The notes under the pieces are model-generated. The model did not search any database. It was not told the DNA's origin and worked only from the letters and a program-made list of their open reading frames with translations. Of a stretch of 64,000 nt of DNA, positions 21,957-34,612 are shown piece by piece. Each line of letters opens with the position of its first letter. Position 1 is the first letter of the stretch. The DNA is taken from the NCBI GenBank assembly GCA_963995525.1, contig OZ023206.1, positions 40,921,769 to 40,985,768 on the forward strand. Reading direction: 5' to 3'. Position numbers and translations under genes: made by a program. Origin of the DNA: Escarpia spicata. Lineage: Eukaryota; Annelida; Polychaeta; Sabellida; Siboglinidae.

Positions 21957-22480
21957 TGGATATGCCATGGCATTTGGGAAGATTGTCTGAAGTAATTATG
22001 GATCTTCTGCAGTTGGTTCAACGGTCGCAAAATGCAACACACTACATATTAAATGGTTCCGTTTTGAGTTTGTGCATTGAACTGCATACATTATTGTAAA
22101 ATAAAGTAATTTGGAAGAGGATCAGCATAGAGGTCAAGAAAAAAGATGGAACTGGATTGGGCGTGTGCACTAGTAACGAAAGAACACAGCTAATATGAAG
22201 GCCGTTAGGGAAGCAGAAAATGAGTTGCCCTAAAAAACTTGGCAATGAAGCCTTTAGAGAAAAAGAGGCAACAAATGGGGTGGAAATTGTAGACAAAAAC
22301 CATCTGCATCCTTATATGGGCATGTAGAGAGGCAAGGTAAGGTAAAATATGCCATGGCATTTTGGAATGATATTTGGAATAATTATGGACCTTCTGCATT
22401 TGTACCCAGTGTCACAAAGTGCAATACACTTGTTAAATTAACAGTTTCCATTTAGAGTTTGTGCTTTGAATCATACCTTG
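21957..22480 (+). repeat. Pair of ~125-bp direct repeats around a LINE tail fragment
   Basis: The segments near 21957-22085 and 22347-22475 align: tatgccatggcatttggaa, ataattatggaccttctgca, caaa.tgcaa.acac, then ttgagtttgtgctttgaa. Between them, plus-strand fragments resemble a LINE C-terminus (RWNWIGRV, then LGNEAFREKE..EIVDK). The repeats are diverged and their origin is unclear. Confidence 0.55.
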
Positions 22481-23869
22481 AATCATACCTTGATTGGGTT
22501 TAGGGCAGGCGGCTTACTGGCTCATATATAGCCCCCAATCAGTGGTTTCTAAGGAGATTTTGATATATAGTTTTGAAACTGTTAACCTGCCTAAATAGAA
22601 TAATAGGGTGATTTGGATATTCCCTGTTGTTCTACAGTTTCTAGTTCAGGTGCAACCCAAACTAATCAAAGCAACCTGTGGGTGGTGTTGTGATGCACAG
22701 ACACTAGATATCTCAAAGAAAATACCACAGTGGAGGTGTGCCAAGAAACACGCCGTGGCAGTATTATATTCAAGCAGGCAGGAAATTGTATTGCTAAGCT
22801 TGCTTAGAAAATAAGATCAAAACAACTTACGTCGAATACAAACTGTCATTCGTACTTGAGTGAGCTGGAAGGATTGGCTTTTTGTCATTTGAGATAATAA
22901 AGGGTTTAGTTTTCGTACCAGGTGTGCGTGAATGAGCATACAATGGATGGGTGTGTCCACGCATACATGCGTGCATATGTGTCACTTTTTTGCATGTATA
23001 CTTAATGCATAGTGCTATGGTTCTTTTTATAATTGTTAAGGAAATTCTAGAATATAAGCAAATATTGGCTTTATTTCTAATTTTGGATCTAGTGTTCTCA
23101 CCTGGGATGAAGATTCCACGAGGTGGACATTCATTGTCATGTTTATGTAGCAGTATAACCCCTTTGGATGTCTTTCCCAGGATGGATATACCACTGGGTA
23201 TCTTCTCCCCACCCTGGGTACCTCTCTCAGTTACCTGGGTTGAGCTATTGAAGAACTATGCCTTGCCTGACTATGTCTTGAGAGGTGTGTGTTTTCTTGT
23301 TGATGCTGCCAATCTGATTAATTTAGAAATCTAAATCTACGGAATGATTTCAGTGGATTTGAATATTTAGACCATATTAATTTTGTTAACATGAAAATGG
23401 TAAACTGCATTTAGCTATGAATTTCTTCTTATTCCTGGAACTTATTTGTGAGAGGGAAAGATATTCAGGTGGAAGACACAGTTCCCCTCAAGGAGAGAAG
23501 ACATGTGGGAGTTGGTTTCTGATTAAAGTCATTAAACATCACAGTCCCATAGGGGTAGATACCCTGGGGGAAGATATACTGCCAGACTGGATCCTGTTAG
23601 CATATTGCATTGTGGTAATGAAACGTTTGATATAGATGCAAAGGCACTTTATATAGAAAAGGCCAGGTCGAAGATCCAGGTCTAAATTTGTGTTTGTGCG
23701 ATACAACTAATGCCTTTTAACAGGATCGCATGCCCACTAAGCAGGAACAATAGCAACTTGAGAGCAAAACATGTAAATTATGTGCCATCAGTTCCACAAA
23801 AAAAGGTTTATTCACGTTTTTAAGACATGTTGCTTAATGTTGCTAATGGGGTGTGAATGGGCATCATTG
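22481..23869. other. Non-coding segment
   Basis: Open frames at 22951-23334 and 23417-23635 (plus) have no domain. 23100-23240 and 23455-23590 both contain ccctgggtacc/gataccctggg-like words, possibly a small inverted or dispersed repeat. Confidence 0.35.
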
Positions 23870-24367
23870 TGTTTGCCTGTGCTGCCTGTTAACCTTGTAT
23901 AGTGTGTTGTCAACAGAGGTCTGATTTATGACTAGATTTGAGACTTGTCTGTTACGTAGACAAAGAGCATTGTTCGTTGAGTTTAATTTATGATAAACAC
24001 ACAGTAGTCTTTTAGGGCAACTTTTTATGTAAAGTAAATGGTTAGTTCTTATATATATATATCACAGTATCCAGTCCTGAGGACTGCTCAAAGCACTTTA
24101 CACTTTACTCCCTGGCAGACCTGTTCAATTGAACACCATCTCGACTTCTCTGGGAAGCATTCAACCATGCTGCAATTAATGCGCAATTAATGTGTACACA
24201 GATATCCACCACTGTCCATAGCCAGGTACTCATTCATATAGGTGAGTGAACTGAAGCAATGTAGAGTAAACGAACATGCCCAAGGTTCGACACCGCCGCG
24301 CAGGATTCGAACCCGCGTTCTCTCAGTCGAGAGTCTGGAGTTCTTAACACTGCGCTACTGCACTCCA
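23870..24367 (-). mobile_element. tRNA-derived SINE, long form (copy 2)
   Basis: It aligns along its full length with 20939-21437. On the minus strand the head has TAGCGCAGTG and GGTTCGAATCC. An (AT)n tract interrupts the body/tail boundary at about 24052-24061. The tail ends with the same gcctgtgctgcctgttaacc (plus-strand sense) near 23877. Confidence 0.85.
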
Positions 24368-24540
24368 CTTTTTATGTGACCTGGAACCCATTGTTAAGGG
24401 AAGTTATTGCTGCCTTGACCATCTGAGTGTTTTTCAACTGGTGGTTTGTGTAAAACTGTGCATGTATCCAAGACAAAAATAACATTGATGATTGATGCTA
24501 GATACATTGTTTCACTTTTGTTACTACTTAACATGCTTGT

Positions 24541-24860
24541 AGTGGATGATGTGACAGTCACTGTGTCACCCTCTCAATTGAGAGATTCCTCGTTCGAATC
24601 CTACTGCTGCCGTGTCTAAGTTATGGGCAAGTTAATTCACTCCACATTGCTCCAGTTCACTTAGCTGTATGCATGAGTACTTGTCTATATACAGTGGTGG
24701 ATATTTATATATTAATAGTCTTCGCACAATAATTACAGCATGGCTGAATGCTTCCCAGAGAAGTCGAGATGGTGTTCTATTGAGCAGGTCTGCCAGGGAG
24801 TAAAATGAAGCGATTTGAGCAGTCCTGATGACTGAATACAATATATATATATATATATAC
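24541..24860 (+). mobile_element. tRNA-derived SINE, short form
   Basis: Plus-strand copy. The B box GTTCGAATCC is at about 24591 and the A box is degraded. The body is complete (CACTCCACATTGC, GAGTACTTGTCTATATACAG, CATGGCTGAATGCTTCCCAG, CTGCCAGGGAGTAAA, GAGCAGTCCTGATGACT). It ends in (TA)10 instead of the long tail. Confidence 0.82.
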
Positions 24861-25762
24861 AAACTTATCTTTTACTTTTATGTTTTTATTTCACACTTTG
24901 TTCATATGTACTTGCTCAGTTGTAAAAATGGGGAAAAAGAAGAACAGAAAGAAATAACTATCATTGACCTGTTATAGAAATTACTGTTACCACCATTAAG
25001 ATAAGTAATAGTACTCTGACAAACTGCTAGTATGGTTCACAACGTGCTCTCTCTGTGAAATGGTTGGTTGTGGTGACACCGTAAGAATTAAACCATGTGC
25101 TTTGCATGCCATTAAAATGGCGTAGAAGCAAAAAACATTTTCTCCAGGGATTTCCGGCGATGACTTTTAATCAGAAACCAACTCCCTCTAGTCTTTGTGT
25201 ATTAAAATATTTATATCCAGCCAGGACATCCTATATTCTTACATAAAACTAAGATCCCACGCCAATTTAGCTGGTGCATTGCTTATGCAAGATAATCAAG
25301 TCTGGAATGTACTTCTAAGCTCGACTCACAAACAATGGATCGTGGTTGTGATTTTTGAAACTTTTTAATGTCAAGTAAGCTAACTTTCCTATCAATCTCT
25401 GGCAATGCTTAAAATCAGTACATACCTCGAATTTCACAAATCTCACGGCATTGCCAATTGGCCTTGACTTTTATGGATTTCTGGGGGAACGTTACAAGAT
25501 TCTGCCAATTTTGCCATCAACCATTGCTTAATTTCCGAGGCACGACAGCCAGTTGCCAGGGCATTGTGACAAATGGCTCAAGTGTCACTGCCAAATCTGA
25601 GGCCTATCAGTATCACATGTCTATGCCTAGAATACATGTGTATATTGCCAGTTTGGTTACATGCCTATTTAAATTGTTAGTCACTAGGTCTTAATTTACA
25701 GCAAGATACATAGTTTATACAAAAGAGTAAATTTATTTTAAAGATTGCATGCACATGCATGT
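24861..25762. other. Non-coding segment
   Basis: Nothing recognised. A plus-strand open frame at 25458-25694 has no domain. Confidence 0.35.

Positions 25763-25832
<70 letters not shown>
25763..25832. repeat. (CA)n microsatellite
   Basis: Thirty-five CA units, followed to about 26020 by a CA/TG-rich degenerate zone. Confidence 0.97.
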
Positions 25833-25834
<2 letters not shown>

Positions 25835-26020
25835 GCATAGAGATGTGCACACACATACACACACACATTTATTTTTTGCACATGCACACGCACACACATG
25901 TGCACATAAGGACTGTTGCAGAAGCATAGTTGCACATGCTGTCATGTACACATATAAACACATACACATGCATGCATACATGCAGATAGGCACACACGCA
26001 TGTGTGGTGAATGCACACAC

Positions 26021-28990
26021 CTATATTATAATACCACACCAACTGTCAATTTATCATCAACATATTTTTATATCTTCACAGTATCCGACATAAAACGTTA
26101 ACAACTTTCCTCTCACAAAGTGCAACACCATTATGTTGTAAAGAAAATTCCTTGCATGTAAAAAATCCTTGCTCTAACGAGAGGCCTTGCAAAATCGAGA
26201 CTCCATTAAGTATGTGCTTGAAATACGGTCGTGGTTCAGCGATTTCCTGACAGCTGTCTTTCCACTTTGTCTCCAAGGTTGTGGGGTGAAATTGGTCATT
26301 GTGAGAGGTGTCAGTAAAGGGTGAAACAGCTGTATAAAGAGCTCTGCAATGCATTATTCACCACGGCTGGGTCAAGTTGAGTCTAAGTTGGAATACATTT
26401 AGACCAAGAGGACACTCCAGTTGAGTGAACGAATCTCACTGAGGAAGCAATGTTTATTTCGGACATGTGCCATACGCCTTTGATGTGTCTGAATGGTCAT
26501 GTTATTATAAATATTCAGAAATAGTCTGTAGTCTTGTCACAGAAAATGTTTGAATATTATTTTAGCAAGTCCACCTTTTGTATCTACATAACTTGGGCAA
26601 TTTCAGCCACTCCACTTTAACTGTGTCTTTTGGAAGAGATGTTAAATGCTTTTGGTCCCTTCCACCTGGTTCTATTTCAGGGGAAGAACAAAAAAACATG
26701 CAACTTTCCTCGGGTTGCAGATGAACCCATGAAATATGGCACCTAAGATGCAAACCATCAAGGAGGAAAGGCTTAATACAGTCACATACAGGTATACACA
26801 CATACTGTATCTCAATTATAGTTATATCAGCCTACACTCAATGGAATAACAAACAAATAATTTAGAAATGATCTCATCTGGAGAAAGACCCTCCAGAAAA
26901 GCCATGCATATCAAATATGTAAATAAATAACGGTAAATAGCTTTTGTTGTGTTTTCTGAAATACTTTGCCAATTGGTAGATCAGAGGCCAATGATCAGAG
27001 GACGTGAATGAGACAGAAAGAAGCAGTTGGACCTTGGTGCCTTGGAGGAGATGTTCTTGCAATATACTACCATTACCATAGTCATATATAGACTCTATTG
27101 AATCAACAGAATGTGGTCTTCAAGTGTACTCACTGTGTGTGTAAACTACTCTCTATTCCTCTCTGGCTGTCCTCCATATGTCATGTTCCTGCCAAAAGAA
27201 TGTCCTGTTAGCCCACACAAGGGCTATCTGGGATCAACTGAATCTGGCAGGAAGCCAAAGTCTTCCCCTGACTTAATTACCCTCTCTCTGTCCACTTGAC
27301 ACACAATGTCACCCCTCCTAACAAGAGGAAGCATTGTCCACTTAACCCTGCCTTACTTAGCTATGGAAACACTGTGGACTATTGACTTTGGGCAAATAAA
27401 CAAATTACCCCAGCAAGGGGGGGTGTTCTAATGTAGTCCATGAGGCCAAAGAGTGAAGGAGATGTTTTGACAAGTCTTCTCATAACATGATTAGAGGCAG
27501 TGTACCAGCCAGGGAGGGTGCTTGAGGGTGATACCCCATAGGGGATTGTTCTCACTTCCTAGTCAGGTTTCATTTTGGTGTCTTGAGTTATGTACAAAAT
27601 GTTCATCTCTACTTTGTGTTTGGTGTCAAGGTATGAGTATATCTATGCATATCATTATACTTCCTAAAATAACTGACTCGCTTTAAATTAATCATGGAAA
27701 ATGTTATTACACCTAACAAATAAAAAACAGTTACTTTTAATTATAATATACATCTTCGGAAATATAAATTATGTTCAGAGGTGCATAAAATACGACATTG
27801 TCAAATATTACCCAATATTATAAATGGCAATGTATAAATACAAATGAAACTACACACTATACAATTATTAAGAAGTCAGTAAATCATGCTTTCTATCTAT
27901 AATCAGTCAATCAAGAAATAAAAATACTTTATTTCTAAAATGTGACCTGTACATGATCAATGTAGACATGTTCTATATTAAGCAAATGCCGGACATCTGT
28001 TCTTCCCTGTGGATTATTCTGGTTTCTCCACAAGATAATAATTTACAGCCTACTTATAGAGATAATATGATTGAATACAAAAATTAACATTATCTTAGAG
28101 TCAGTGTATTCGGATATCTTTCCTAAACATCTGCCAACTCACCGAGGGCGATAATTTACAAACAATAGCCAATTACTGACAAAGCAAATTAGACGGATAG
28201 ACTTTTTGAAGGATGTGACAGCCAGTCTCAAATGGGAAATTAGGGAAGCAACACTCAGCACATGTTTTCCCAAATTAACCAATATAACTTTTTTGCAATT
28301 AATGAGTCATTAGCCACCCCTTAAATTAAATTACATTTGTTGAAATTATGACTGGGCATACTGACAGAATTTGTAGATTTTATCATCACCCCCCCCAGAT
28401 AAAATCATGGATCTGCCCAAATAATGTAATAAACTCAGGAGAAAGCAATAATTAATATGTAATTAAATTAATGTGAGGGACCAGTTCAAAATTACATATT
28501 TTTATATGGAATAACCTTAGTTATAAAGGGAAAGGCCATAATGAATAAAAGGTCTATAGGATCTGTGGATATAAAATTTCCAATAATAAAAACAATTTTG
28601 ATAGGAATGACCCACTCCTAATCCAAAAACAAAATAATTTGAGAAATTGTACATACGCTAGTAGCCAATGATTTGAATGGAGCTTATGAGATTATTGCAA
28701 AATGTCAACGAGGAAAACTGAAAAGATATGTCCCTTTCCAATTTTAATATGATCTAAGTGGACCCTTCACCCCCTCACATCCAAAGTTTGTTTAATTCAT
28801 TTTTTATTTACCAAGTCCCTTGGTCTGACATACATGTGCAAGGCTTTGAATGCACACTTTTAATGGTATTGTCAATATTTGATGAGTGTATACAATTTTA
28901 TGATTTTGGCCCATAAGTATGTTTGCAGGAAAGAAACTGAAATGACAAACGCAATGTAACAGACATTATAACAGGTCAAAACAAGTCATA
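26021..28990. other. Large non-coding block
   Basis: Minus-strand frames at 26354-26076 and 26801-26562 and a plus-strand frame at 27111-27299 lack domains and good splice borders. 26900-27360 is less AT-rich and could contain regulatory sequence. No SINE or LINE coding remnants were seen. Confidence 0.35.
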
Positions 28991-28994
28991 ATAA

Positions 28995-29205
28995 CAGTAT
29001 AATAATAAGAAACTTCTATAGCGCCTACATCCCAGGAATCTGAGCTCAGAGGCGCAACATACAAGAATCATTGGGCAAAATCATGAACAAGGACAAGCTA
29101 GGGTCATCATTAGTGCAAGGGACCTCCGAAGGGTAGGGTGGGAAAGCAATTTCAAATAAATAGTCTATGTGTACTGAGATGTTAAAGTTGGGCAGAACAA
29201 TTATG
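28995..29205 (-). mobile_element. LINE/SINE 3' end
   Basis: On the minus strand the segment ends GTAGGCGCTATAGAAGTTTC followed by TTATTATTAT. A GCGC-TATA-type stem and a short TTA-repeat tail are common at 3' ends of CR1/L2-like elements and their SINEs. The 5' boundary is unknown. Confidence 0.45.
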
Positions 29206-29214
29206 TGACAGGGC

Positions 29215-29705
29215 AACCTTTAAAAGTACCTCCTCAGTTCGATTTGTTAACTCTTGCTCATCTAATTTGTTTGCGAAAAAGTAAACATACTTAGTATCTA
29301 TTACAACGCGGTAACTTGTGTTTGCAATTTTTAAAGTAGTTTTGGTGAAATCATCACACAAACAATTAACTACCTGGTAACTTAATTCAAATACTCTTAA
29401 AAATTGGAATCTTCACGTAAAATCGTGATGTGATTATGCTCGTATTTCTGTGTTCATGGGGTCGACTTTCCTTGTTCTTTCAAAAACCATGTCTCTAACC
29501 AATTCAGTGGGTTGTAGATTAAATGTTGGCCTTTAATTGGCTTTGGCAAGTTACCAGATGTAATGACCAATAATTTTCGTAACCATTTAAAAAAAATTAC
29601 ACTTTTTATTAAACTGACGGGATATTACTTAAATTATTCATATTACACATTACATATCTGGAAACGAAAGAACCAGATTCGTGATGGGTTAAACGAGGTG
29701 AAGAA
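29215..29705 (+). repeat. Dispersed repeat family R1, copy 2
   Basis: Fullest copy of the family. It shares blocks in order with 16494-16910. From about 29540 on it shares ggctttggcaagttaccagatg, atttaaaa..acactttttattaaac, and gaaagaaccagatt..gatgggt with the MITE at 54861-55518. Confidence 0.6.
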
Positions 29706-32460
29706 ACAGCTTTAACTCGAAGGTAACTGTGAAAAAAAACCATAATAATGTCGATACATCATCACCGAATCGACAAACCTGACATTGTTTCTGTCCAAGA
29801 ACTGTTCTTGTCTGCCTCTGTGCACTGCTTTACATCACTTAGTGGCACGTTAATACGATACAAAAAAAATACACAAAACACAAAAACAACTTCTTTTCAA
29901 TTCAAGCCACGCATATAAACTGCTGGTATTTAATCTCCGAAGCGTAACTGTTAATATCTGTCGCTGTATTGATTACTAAGGTCTAAGTCGACAACATTAG
30001 AACAGCCAAGGATGCATGTGACAAAGCTTCCTTTTATATTTCCATCAACCAATCAATCAATTTAAAAGACATACTTTCATTATTTTGTACTCAGCTTTGA
30101 ATGTGTTTGCATAAACAATGGAAGGAAATGGCTTTCCCTGTTTAATAATGCGTAAAACCCCTATGAGCAAATGTGACTTGAGCAAATGCCTAATGTGAGC
30201 AGATACCCTGCAAGCAGATTAAATGCCCTCTGTACAAATGCCTTCTGAGCAAAATTAATGCTCTTTATGCAACACATTTTTGAACCACCAATATCCGAGC
30301 TTCTCTAAAACCATTGGTGGACTTCAGGATACCCCATGAAACCAGCCAAGTAGATAAATAAAAGTTAGACTCTTGATAAGCCAAATGCTGCCTTGTCTAC
30401 TTGCCAGTTGGGTTCATACACTGGGTGGCAATCTCGTTAAATATTGTTAAATCAAATGTTACAGCAGAACCAGAACCGCCAAACTGCATTACCGGGGCAT
30501 TTCAATGGAGCGTTGAAATGACTCACGAGTTCGCATTTTTAATTAAAATAAAAGCACAAGGTCCGCATCCCTCCTCGTCTTAGGCAACTGACTAGTAGCA
30601 TCACTGAGATAATCAAGTGGCAGATGGTGCTCTGTTTAACATCAGCAGTATCTTTTTGACAGGTCGCTATGGAATTCCCTTTGTTATCTTGCACTGCAGT
30701 TTCCCAGTGACTGCCTTGTTCATGGCTGGGAGACTCAGAGGCTGAAGCCCAGAGGAGGGCCAGCTGATTCTAGAATGAATTCACTTCAACAATGGGTGTC
30801 TGCCAACTGCTAGTTCTTGCCACTGACACATCAGGGGTTGTGTCAAAGATGACAAGATATTTATGTAGGCGAGACTTTGGGGTGAAATCCATATTTTTTT
30901 ACTTTTCTATACACCCCTATAAATTCATATCAGTTATTTTAATGGTTAACAACCATGTATATATATATTATACATATATATATATATAATATATGTATAT
31001 ATATATATCGATCATTCATATTCCAGTCAAGGCCTACTTGAAACAAAATTTGCAAACTTTTGTCGGAAATTTGCGTAGCTTCAAAAGTATTGCACTTCGA
31101 CTGGTGTAGCTTTACATGTATTTTTTTATTTATCGGAAAACATAAGAAAATATGTAATTTATAAAAAAATTCAATTTGCAGCAAATCTGATTTAAAACAG
31201 TATAGGTCATATTCCTAAAAAAGGTGTATATCCATTTATAGAAAGTAGTAGCAAATAGAAAATAATCAAACTAAATTTGCCAACAAATCTTGACTTGTGC
31301 ATACTAATCAGTACAATGTCAAATTTGGCAGCCGTCTGTTTATTTGATCAATTGCAACCCACATCTTGCCACTTTTCAAATAAACAACATTGATTAACAT
31401 GAGTACGTTAAGGACATAGGCTTGCTGCCTATAATCTACTTCCAAGAAACACAAGTTCTTGATGCCTCCGAGTCTTTCACCAATTTGCATAATTAATCTG
31501 CTGCTGCTTTGTGTGTCAAACACCACCAGTTATATACATGCAATTCTTTTGAGATAACCCCTGTCTGTGCAGCCTAACAATGTGTCTTAATTTAGGGGCG
31601 ATTGTGACAATGTCATGGTTATTATGGATGTTGGTATTTCAATAAGAGGCAAAAAGACAACTTCCTTGATAGAGGGATCACTTCTGTGGACATTATTATT
31701 GATGCATAATTATTATTAACATTATAATAATAATTATTTATATATAGTATAAATTAGTCATTTATTTTATATATACATTTTATTTACCGGTACTTGCACT
31801 TTTGATGCATGTGTATATGTAGATTTTTTATATACTTTGGTATGTATTTTACGGACATACATAGGGACCATCTTGGTCTGAATTAATACTACATTATTAT
31901 ATGTAATATTTAGACTATCCTTATTAGGAAGATCAAATTTCAGCTTGAATTTCAATTAATATTTCTTTACATATTTAGGGTTGTTACCATTATTTTAAAA
32001 TGACATAGTACTGTAATGATTTTACATCACTTGTCTAAAAATTCGCTACACAAAATTAATTTGCTGAGAATAGAATTTGCTTACAAACATTTCATAATTC
32101 TATCTTGCCTTCACATAAAATAATTGTTGTTATTTTATTTGTGTGCCTTTCTTTCGTGTGTTTTACATGCTACATGCAACTGTTACCATTCTGGTTTTTT
32201 TTCATGTGACTATTTGAAACTGCCAACAAATGTCACAGGTGTGGTGCAGAGCAGGCAGAAATATGCCCCATGACACCTCTGGCAGCAGGTGAAAGATTTT
32301 ATGGATCCATTGTTTTAAATATGACACCTTGGCCAGTCTTGCATTCAAATGTCACATCCATCATCTGGCTGTCTCAGGGCAGAGATGAAATTGCAGTAAC
32401 AAAAATTACTAATATGTTGGTGGTCCATGACATTAAAGTTGCATTCTGAGATCGGCCATC
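29706..32460. other. AT-rich non-coding block
   Basis: No gene recognised. It includes an AT palindromic tract (about 30956-31008, tatatatata runs) and an ATAATAATTATT-rich stretch near 31695-31750. 30600-30860 is more complex but has no supported exon. Confidence 0.4.
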
Positions 32461-32949
32461 TTTCAAATACAAATATATACTATATATAACTTTCCTTTCA
32501 AATACAAATATATACTATATATAACTTTCCTTTCAAATACAAATATATACTATATATAACTTTCCTTTCAAATACAAATATATACTATATATAACTTTCC
32601 TTTCAAATACAAAATATACTATATATCACTTTCCTTTCAAATACAAATATATACTATATATAACTTTCCTTTCAAATACAAATATATACTATATATAACT
32701 TTCCTTTCAAATACAAATATATACTATATATAACTTTCCTTTCAAATACAAAATATACTATATATCACTTTCCTTTCAAATACAAATATATACTATATAT
32801 AACTTTCCTTTCAAATACAAATATATACTATATATAACTTTCCTTTCAAATACAAATATATACTATATATAACTTTCCTTTCAAATACAAATATATACTA
32901 TATATCAAATTCCTTTCAAATACAAATATATACCATATATCACTTTCCT
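32461..32949. repeat. 35-bp minisatellite, 14 copies
   Basis: Unit tttcaaatacaaatatatac + tatatataactttcc. Two one-base-short variants (aaatacaaaatatac..tatatcac) lie 139 bases apart (about 32605 and 32745), so a four-unit block was duplicated. The last two units carry further variants. Confidence 0.97.
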
Positions 32950-34343
32950 CAACACTATAATTATAAACTTGTTTCACACATAATATGCAATTTTAAGATA
33001 AAATGGGGCAAAAGATGAAAGATTATATCCAAGTGCCATACAGTTATTATTCTGCTGGCTGGATCTGGCGACCGGTAATTTTTGCAGAAGCATAATTGGT
33101 TGAATATCATACCAAATGCCAAGGTGACATATATCATTATATATGGTAACAAGTGTAATAAAAATATAAAATACTGTTCATGTTTTACATACACTTTCTT
33201 AAAAACAGTTAAATGGCAGATCTGTATGTGTGTTTTTTATGTGTGTTTTTATGTGTGTTTTTGTGTGTGTTTTTATGTGTGTTGACCCACCAAGTCAAAA
33301 TGACACACTTCTCTAAATAAAGATATGTTGTATTATTATATATTCGGACATTCAGATGGAAATAAAAAAATGGTGATGGCCAAAATAAACTGCCATGGAA
33401 CAAAAACCTGTATAAATCCAAACAGAAAGAAAAACCGAAATCATTGCTGCCTGATCTATTATCTAGCTGTCAAAACACCAGAAATATGTTTTTTTTTGCA
33501 TATTGATCTAAAGCTGACATCTCCACCAAAAAACTACTCGAAAATACTCAAATGCCAAAGAAAAGTAAAGAAAACAAGTCAATTTCACCCCAAAATGTGT
33601 GAGCATGAAACCAGAAATAGAAATATTATTTGGAAAAGTCCAACTGGAGAAGTAATATACATCGCTATGTAGCGACAGAGAAGGCGTCTGACCAAGGCAT
33701 GAAGTGTGGAGAGGATGTGATATATGGCCGTACAAATGGCCGCTAATGGCCAGCCAATGACAGCAGTGACTTCCAAGCACTTGTCTGGCCAATAAACACA
33801 AGCGGTTCCTACTTGCCGATTCCATTCAGAAAACACTTAAAACAAAAGCGTGCTGAGTGTGATAGAATGGACGTGGCAACGGGCCAATGTATGGCCCGAA
33901 GGTCTGGCTGGACTGTGGTTATTCTGGCCCAAGGATACGTCAATGCAGTCTCTCTGCATATTAGCCGTTAACGTTAGTATTGTTGTGGTGATGCCAAAAC
34001 AGCCAAAGGCGGTGGAATGTAACAGTTTCAGTTGGCAATCTCTGGTGAATTGTAATGGTAATTATTATTATTTAAGACAAAGAGAGTCCATAATATTATA
34101 TGCTTATAGACATAAAATACATGTAAAATGGATGGATTAAAAGTTAATACAATCTATCAATATACACAAATAGAATGGTTTAACAATAGTAGTAGTAAAC
34201 ATATTATTTATTAATATTCACAGGTAAAAAATTAAAAGAGCAAGTTATATGTATTCATTAAATAATGACAAAATAAAACAGTATTAATATAAATATTGAC
34301 AATTAATGTATCATAATTGTAGTCCTGCTTTTAGTGTCAAATA
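32950..34343. other. Non-coding segment with small minisatellite
   Basis: 33225-33281 holds five 12-bp units of tatgtgtgtttt. 33700-34030 is richer in GC and in TGGCC words (ATGGCC, GGCCAGCCAATG), without a supported exon. Plus and minus frames at 33325-33836 lack domains. Confidence 0.5.
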
Positions 34344-34594
34344 GTAAAGTTCTTATGTAGCACGGTTCTCAGGACTGCTCAAAATGTCTTACTAAGTTCA
34401 CTTCACCTCTGTTCATTAAACACCATCTCAACTTCTCTGGGAAGCATTCAGCTATGCTGCAATTACTACGCAAAGACTATTAATACATAAATATCCACCA
34501 CTGTTTATAGCCAGGTACTCATTCATAGAGCTGAGTGAACTTTAGCAACACAGAGTGAAAGACCTTGCCCAATGTTCCAAATGGCAGCAACCTC
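34344..34594 (-). mobile_element. tRNA-derived SINE fragment ending at a G18 run
   Basis: The body matches the family (caccatctcaacttctctgg, gaagcattcagctatgctgc, aatatccaccactgtttata and gccaggtactcattcatag in plus sense). The tRNA-like head is replaced by a run of 18 G (34595-34612). Confidence 0.8.
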
Positions 34595-34612
34595 GGGGGG
34601 GGGGGGGGGGGG
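34595..34612. repeat. G18 homopolymer
   Basis: Eighteen consecutive G directly at the broken 5' end of the SINE copy. Confidence 0.95.

Noticed and set aside
22951..23334. 127-codon plus frame
   Set aside because: No domain, low-complexity N-terminus and repeat-like words; judged chance.
26562..26801. Minus-strand 79-codon frame with several Cys and Trp
   Set aside because: No recognisable cysteine pattern and no good splice borders.
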